NCBI RefSeq assembly: GCF_025215095.1
Contig: NZ_JALHAP010000082.1
Span: 186,001-250,000 of the forward strand
Direction of reading: 5' to 3'
DNA from: Dryocola boscaweniae
GTDB lineage: Bacteria; Pseudomonadota; Gammaproteobacteria; Enterobacterales; Enterobacteriaceae
DNA length: 64,000 bases
Positions 60,155 to 64,000 of this stretch are shown piece after piece. The translations under genes and the position numbers were made by a program. The notes below the pieces were generated by a model. The model was not told where the DNA came from and searched no databases. It worked only from the letters and a program-made list of their open reading frames with translations. How positions within the stretch are numbered: the stretch's first letter is position 1; each line of letters starts with the position of its first letter.

Positions 60155-61027
60155 ATGACTCAGACCTACCTTGCCTTTGAAAATCTGCGTAAGCACAACG
60201 CCCGTCTGAATGACAGCGTGGAGCTTGGCTCGGGTATTCAACTGGCGGCCTGGTCGAATCAGAACGATCGCGTCACGCAGCTTAGCGATCACCACACGCT
60301 TAGCCTGTATATCAATAACGGGTACGAAACCTACCAGAAAACCTCGAGCGGCTGGAAAAACGGCGGCGGCCCGGACAGGTTTTGCCTGATGCCGCAGGAC
60401 AGCGAAACAACCTGGGACATCCGCAACGATTTCTCGTTTGTGCATCTGTACTGTACGGACAGGCATCTGCGCCATATTGCTGAGCAAATCTGGGATCGCA
60501 GCCCGGCAAGGCTGCAACTGGATGAAAAGATATTTGCCGACGATCCGCGCATCACGCAGCTTTATCGCCACTTTTTGCTTAGCAGTAGCTGGCAGCAGAG
60601 CGCGAACCATATGACGTTAAGCACCGCTTCGACTTTGCTGCTTACCCATCTGGTGCAGAACTACAGCAGCGTGCAGTGGCGTCTGCCTGCGGTACGCGGC
60701 GGGCTGGCCCCGGTGGTTTTGCGAAACATTCAGGCCTGGATTGAACAGCATCTTAGCGAGCCGTTGACCCTGGCTGAGCTGGCGCATGAGGCGGGTTTAA
60801 GCGAGTTTCATTTTGCGCGCATGTTTAAACAATCCACTCAACTGGCTCCGCATCAGTACGTTATGCAGCGGCGTATGGCGCGGGCGGAAGCGCTGGTGCG
60901 CCATAGCGCGCTGCCGTTCACGGATATCGCGATGGCCTGCGGTTTCAGCTCCGCCAGCCATTTCAGCAACCGTTTTAAAACCACCGTTGGGATCACCCCT
61001 TCACAGCTACGCTCGGCGGGCCGTTAA
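60155..61027 (+). CDS. AraC-family regulator
   Basis: This 290-residue regulator has a C-terminal double helix-turn-helix (about residues 190-287: LTLAELAHEAGLSEFHFARMFKQSTQLAPHQYV, then FTDIAMACGFSSASHFSNRFKTTVGITPSQLR). The N-terminal half is an unassigned sensor domain. It overlaps the end of ydcO by 21 bp in convergent orientation. It is divergent from the EamA gene, its most likely target. Confidence 0.88.
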   Translation: MTQTYLAFENLRKHNARLNDSVELGSGIQLAAWSNQNDRVTQLSDHHTLSLYINNGYETYQKTSSGWKNGGGPDRFCLMPQDSETTWDIRNDFSFVHLYCTDRHLRHIAEQIWDRSPARLQLDEKIFADDPRITQLYRHFLLSSSWQQSANHMTLSTASTLLLTHLVQNYSSVQWRLPAVRGGLAPVVLRNIQAWIEQHLSEPLTLAELAHEAGLSEFHFARMFKQSTQLAPHQYVMQRRMARAEALVRHSALPFTDIAMACGFSSASHFSNRFKTTVGITPSQLRSAGR

Positions 61028-62173
61028 GAAGACGCCGTAGCAAATTCCGCCCGCAACCAGCCCCCAGAAAGCAGAGCCTATTCCCGCAAGCGTAAGCCCC
61101 GATGCGGTGACCAGAAAAGTAACAATCGCCGCATCGCGTTCCCGCTCATGGTTCAGCGCCTGATGCAGGCTGCCAGCGATGGTGCTCAGCAGTGCAAGTC
61201 CGGCAAGCGTATGGATAAAGGCCAGCGGCAGGGCGGTGAGCAACGTTGAAATCGACCCGCCAAAAATGCCCGCCAGCAAATAAAAAACGCCAGCCGCAGC
61301 GGCAGCCAGCCATCGTTTAGCCGGGTCCGGGTGCGCCTCCGTTCCCTGACAAATCGCTGCGGTAATAGCCGCAATACAAACAGAAAACACGCCAAACGGC
61401 GCAAGCAGCAGGGCGATAGCCGCGGTGACTACCATCAGCGGCGAAACCGGAACGCTGTAGCCGGAAGCTTTCAGCGTCGCCACGCCAGGCGCATTCTGCG
61501 ATGCCATAGTGACAAGGAAAAACGGCAGCCCGATGCCCAGTAAACTGCTCAAGGAAAAGTGCGGCGCGGTAAACGCCGGCATGACAACGCTCATCGTTAT
61601 GCTTTCGGTTTTAAACTCGCCGGTCACCAGGCAAACCACCCAACCCGTTATTAACGCCACAACCACCGCGTAGCGCGGGGCACGGGCTTTTGCCAACAGC
61701 CAGCCGGCGAACATTGCGCCGCATAATAGAAAGTGACCCTGTAACGAAACGAAAGCGTCCAGACCAAAGCGCAGAAGAATTCCCGCCAGCATCGCCGCCG
61801 AAAGGGTATGCGGGATCAGGCGCATCAGACGAGCGAACAAGCCGGTAGCGCCGCAAATTAAAATGAGCGCCGAGGAGAAAATAAAGACGCCGACGGCTTC
61901 ATTTATCGAGCTGCCGGGCAGGCTGGTCGCCAGCAGCGCAGCGCCGGGCGTGGACCAGGCGGTTAGAATCGGGGCGCGATACCAGAGCGTTAGCGCAAGC
62001 GTGCTGAAACCCATACCGATACCGAGCATGGTCAGCCAGCCGGCGATTTGTGACGCGGTGGCGCCCGCGGCATCCGCCGCCTGCCAGATAATGGCCGCTG
62101 AGCTTGCGTAACCCACCAAAACGGCAACAAATCCTGCAAGCACCGTAGGCAACGGAACTGAGAATGCGCGCAT
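61007..62173 (-). CDS. ydcO: BenE-family transporter YdcO
   Basis: This 388-residue BenE-type transporter has 12-14 helices. GIGLPFFLVTMASQNAPGVATLKASGY is the conserved NAT-like segment of the family. BenE proteins import benzoate with protons; E. coli YdcO is described as a probable benzoate transporter without proof. It is divergent from sutR, as in E. coli. Despite a protocatechuate pathway in this window, no benzoate-oxidising genes are seen. Confidence 0.93.
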   Translation of the reverse strand: MRAFSVPLPTVLAGFVAVLVGYASSAAIIWQAADAAGATASQIAGWLTMLGIGMGFSTLALTLWYRAPILTAWSTPGAALLATSLPGSSINEAVGVFIFSSALILICGATGLFARLMRLIPHTLSAAMLAGILLRFGLDAFVSLQGHFLLCGAMFAGWLLAKARAPRYAVVVALITGWVVCLVTGEFKTESITMSVVMPAFTAPHFSLSSLLGIGLPFFLVTMASQNAPGVATLKASGYSVPVSPLMVVTAAIALLLAPFGVFSVCIAAITAAICQGTEAHPDPAKRWLAAAAAGVFYLLAGIFGGSISTLLTALPLAFIHTLAGLALLSTIAGSLHQALNHERERDAAIVTFLVTASGLTLAGIGSAFWGLVAGGICYGVFLTARRA

Positions 62174-62185
62174 GACTTCCCCTTT

Positions 62186-62245
62186 GTGCGTTATAACGTC
62201 CGTCGGACTATAGCATCGTGCGTTATAGCGTACAAGGCGCTATAA
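62186..62245. promoter_or_regulatory. Candidate SutR operators
   Basis: GTGCGTTATAACGT (62186-62199) and GTGCGTTATAGCGT (62218-62231) are direct repeats 32 bp apart. TTATAGCG (62223-62230) and CGCTATAA (62238-62245) form a perfect inverted repeat with a 7-bp gap. They fill the space between ydcO and sutR. Confidence 0.65.
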
Positions 62246-62271
62246 TCCGCCCGTTAATTCAGGAGAGAAAG

Positions 62272-62799
62272 ATGGATATTGCCGCCCATTTGAGTGCAAA
62301 ACTGAAAGCCTTGCGCCAGGCGCGAGGCTGGAGTCTGACGCTTGCCGCCGAGAAAACGGGCGTGTCGAAAGCCATGCTCGGTCAGATCGAACGTAATGAA
62401 TCCAGCCCCACGGTGGCGACCTTATGGAAGATTGCCACCGGCCTGAACGTGCCGTTTTCGGTATTTCTTCAGTCGGGCGAACCGCCGGAGCGGCCGGTAT
62501 TCGATCCGCAAAACAGCGATATGGTTGTGGTGCCGCTCTTTCCTTACGACGAACAACTGCGCTTTGATCTATTTTCCATCATGCTTGCGCCAGGCGCGCT
62601 GAGCGAATCGTCCCCGCACGACAGCGGGGTGATTGAACACGTCACGGTTATTAGCGGCGCGCTGGATATGCAGGTTCAGGGAAAGTGGCAGACGTTACGT
62701 GCGGGAGAAGGTTTGCGCTTCGCGGGTGACGAAGCGCACGGCTATCGCAACAGCGGACCGGAACGCGCGCATTTCCATTCGCTGATTCATTATCCTTGA
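62272..62799 (+). CDS. sutR: XRE-cupin regulator SutR
   Basis: This 175-residue regulator has an N-terminal XRE helix-turn-helix (about residues 8-62: LKALRQARGWSLTLAAEKTGVSKAMLGQIERNESSPTVATLWKIATGLN) and a C-terminal cupin. E. coli SutR (YdcN, 178 residues) controls genes of sulfur utilisation. The ATG at 62272 follows AGGAGAG; the longer frame from 62218 runs through the operator region and is not real. It is divergent from ydcO. Confidence 0.92.
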   Translation: MDIAAHLSAKLKALRQARGWSLTLAAEKTGVSKAMLGQIERNESSPTVATLWKIATGLNVPFSVFLQSGEPPERPVFDPQNSDMVVVPLFPYDEQLRFDLFSIMLAPGALSESSPHDSGVIEHVTVISGALDMQVQGKWQTLRAGEGLRFAGDEAHGYRNSGPERAHFHSLIHYP

Positions 62800-62824
62800 G
62801 CTTCCCGGTTCAGGGATGGATGGC

Positions 62825-63511
62825 TTACTCTTCGCTAAACCAGTCGCTGTTTTCCTGACGGATAAGCAAAATTGACTGGCTAATCTCATGCAGATGACGA
62901 TGCATCGCCTGGTCCGCTTCGTCCTCGTTGTGCTTCTTCAGCGCTTCGAAAATAGCGTAATGCTGGGCCAGCAGCATGTTCGTTGGGGAAACGTGGTCGA
63001 GGCTCATGTAGCGCACGCGGTCCATCGTTGCCTTAATATTTTCAACGGTATCCCAGGCCAGACGGCAATCGGCCACCAGCGCCAGTTGTTCATGAAACTC
63101 ATCGTCAAGCTGGAAAAAATCGTCAAGCTGATTACGATCGATGGCGACGCGCTGCTGGTTTAACAGTTGCTCAAGCATATAAAGATGGCTGTCTGTCGCC
63201 ATGCTTGCGGCACGCTTCACCACGGCGCGTTCAATGGCCTCGCGTATAAAACAGCCATTCTTCACATGATTAACGGAAATCCTATTCACGTAAGTGCCGC
63301 GCTGAGGACGAATCTGTACCAGCCCCGTTTCTGCAAGCTTAATGAAAGCTTCCCGCACCGGCTGGCGGGAAACGTCAAAACGCATGGAAACTTCTTTCTC
63401 GGAAAGCGGGGTGCCGGGCGGAATCAAACAATGAACGATATCGCTGCGTAGAATACGATAAATTTGCTGGTTAACCGGCTGCGTAGGATTAAGAACCGAA
63501 GATGAAGGCAT
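62825..63511 (-). CDS. rspR: GntR-family regulator RspR
   Basis: This 228-residue FadR-type GntR regulator equals E. coli RspR (YdfH). The winged helix (VNQQIYRILRSDIVHCLIPPGTPLSEKEVSMRFDVSRQPVREAFIKLAETGLVQIRPQRGTYV) is followed by an FCD domain with metal-site residues near DDEFHEQLALVADC and HRHLHEIS. E. coli RspR represses rspAB (D-mannonate-type metabolism). It follows ydfG on the same strand, 93 bp away. Confidence 0.94.
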   Translation of the reverse strand: MPSSSVLNPTQPVNQQIYRILRSDIVHCLIPPGTPLSEKEVSMRFDVSRQPVREAFIKLAETGLVQIRPQRGTYVNRISVNHVKNGCFIREAIERAVVKRAASMATDSHLYMLEQLLNQQRVAIDRNQLDDFFQLDDEFHEQLALVADCRLAWDTVENIKATMDRVRYMSLDHVSPTNMLLAQHYAIFEALKKHNEDEADQAMHRHLHEISQSILLIRQENSDWFSEE

Positions 63512-63604
63512 GACTTTGTTTCTTATTTAGAAAAACTTATGCAAATTTAACACTTATTTGCGAAATCTCCCATACCCGGACGGACGCCGGGCAGGGAAAG
63601 GCCG

Positions 63605-64000
63605 TTATTCTTCGCGGTGTACGCTAAGTCCGGCAAAGGTCTGGCTCACCGGCATCATTTCAAGGGTATTGATATTGACGTGTTTTGGCAGCGTCGCTAC
63701 CCACCAGATGGCTTCCGTCACATCTTCAGGCGTCAGCGCATTGGCATTCTCGTAGGTTTTATCCGCTTTCCCGTCGTCGCCTTTAAAGCGCACGTTGGAA
63801 AACTCGGTGCCGCCTACCAGACCCGGTTCGATATCCGTTACGCGAATGGCGGTTTTATGCAGATCGGTGCGCAGATTCAGGCTGAACTGGCGCACAAAGG
63901 CTTTGGTTGCGCCATAAACGTTGCCACCGGCATAAGGCCAGCTACCGGCGGTAGAACCAATATTAATGATGTGCCCGCGGTTGCGTTCCACCATGCCCGG
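63605..64000 (-). CDS. ydfG: 3-hydroxy acid dehydrogenase YdfG (3' part)
   Basis: This is the C-terminal 131 residues of an SDR reductase cut by the window edge. The active-site serine (NIGSTAGS) and YxxxK (YGATK) are present. It matches E. coli YdfG, which reduces malonic semialdehyde and oxidises L-allo-threonine and serine with NADP (GGNVYGATKAFVRQFSLNLRTDL, EPGLVGGTEFSNVRFKGDDGKA). The codons continue open to base 64000, so the gene starts outside. Confidence 0.94.
   Translation of the reverse strand, partial: PGMVERNRGHIINIGSTAGSWPYAGGNVYGATKAFVRQFSLNLRTDLHKTAIRVTDIEPGLVGGTEFSNVRFKGDDGKADKTYENANALTPEDVTEAIWWVATLPKHVNINTLEMMPVSQTFAGLSVHREE

Noticed and set aside
1..64000. dif site, tRNA, rRNA, CRISPR arrays and insertion sequences
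   Set aside because: Looked for by eye on both strands; nothing with adequate similarity was found. An exhaustive search by program was not possible.

Overview
This window is chromosomal DNA from an Enterobacteriaceae species other than E. coli. Almost every backbone gene has a near full-length match to E. coli K-12 proteins as I remember them (malI, ydgA, manA, fumA, fumC, tus, rstBA, folM, ydgI, ydgH, pntAB, uspE, fnr, ogt, smrA, ydcJ, opgD, rimL, ydcK, tehAB, ydcL, ydcO, sutR, rspR, ydfG). Blocks found only in some enterics are set between them. A tus gene with a near-consensus Ter site just upstream (8171-8193) places the window in the replication terminus region. The genus cannot be fixed from the sequence alone. 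I saw no rRNA, tRNA or CRISPR array.

Layout. 1-14.5 kb: central metabolism and envelope genes in the E. coli order, except that the zinc-binding protein gene zinT, with a Zur box, lies between rstA and rstB and splits that two-component operon. 14.5-16 kb: a scar with the tail of a tyrosine integrase and two small orphan genes, one encoding a hydrophilin-like protein. 16-25 kb: pntAB, a zinc alcohol dehydrogenase divergent from a YciE-like stress protein, uspE, fnr, ogt and smrA. 25-33.5 kb: a complete protocatechuate branch of the beta-ketoadipate pathway (pcaIJFBDC on +, pcaHG on -). It has an IclR activator at one end and a LysR protein, apparently the YdcI orthologue in the PcaQ position, in the middle. 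33.7-41.9 kb: ydcJ, a type B carboxylesterase, a LysR/aminotransferase/solute-binding-protein module and opgD. 41.9-46.9 kb: an orphan HpxO-type urate hydroxylase and a VOC protein, then rimL, ydcK and tehAB. 46.9-58.2 kb: a nutrient-uptake island with a PepT paralogue divergent from a DppA paralogue, a LacI/GH5/GPH-symporter sugar module, and a beta-glucoside PTS (EIIB, GH4 phospho-glucosidase, EIIC) divergent from a tandem-HTH RpiR regulator. 58.4-64 kb: ydcL, an EamA exporter divergent from an AraC regulator, ydcO divergent from sutR, rspR, and the 3' part of ydfG cut by the window edge.

How the genes work together. PcaHG cleave protocatechuate; PcaB, PcaC and PcaD convert the product to beta-ketoadipate; PcaIJ and PcaF yield succinyl-CoA and acetyl-CoA. 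No pobA, pcaK or cat genes are visible, so substrate entry must be encoded elsewhere. The accessory modules each carry their own regulator, and several show clear candidate operators: PcaR boxes, three TGAAA-N5-TTTCA sites for the RpiR protein, a 16-bp palindrome for the LacI protein and TTATAGCG repeats for SutR. Nothing amounts to a wholly new system. The most unusual items are zinT inside rstAB, the repeated signal peptide of an amino-acid-binding protein, the RpiR regulator with repeated DNA-binding domains, and the placement of YdcI as a PcaQ-type regulator.
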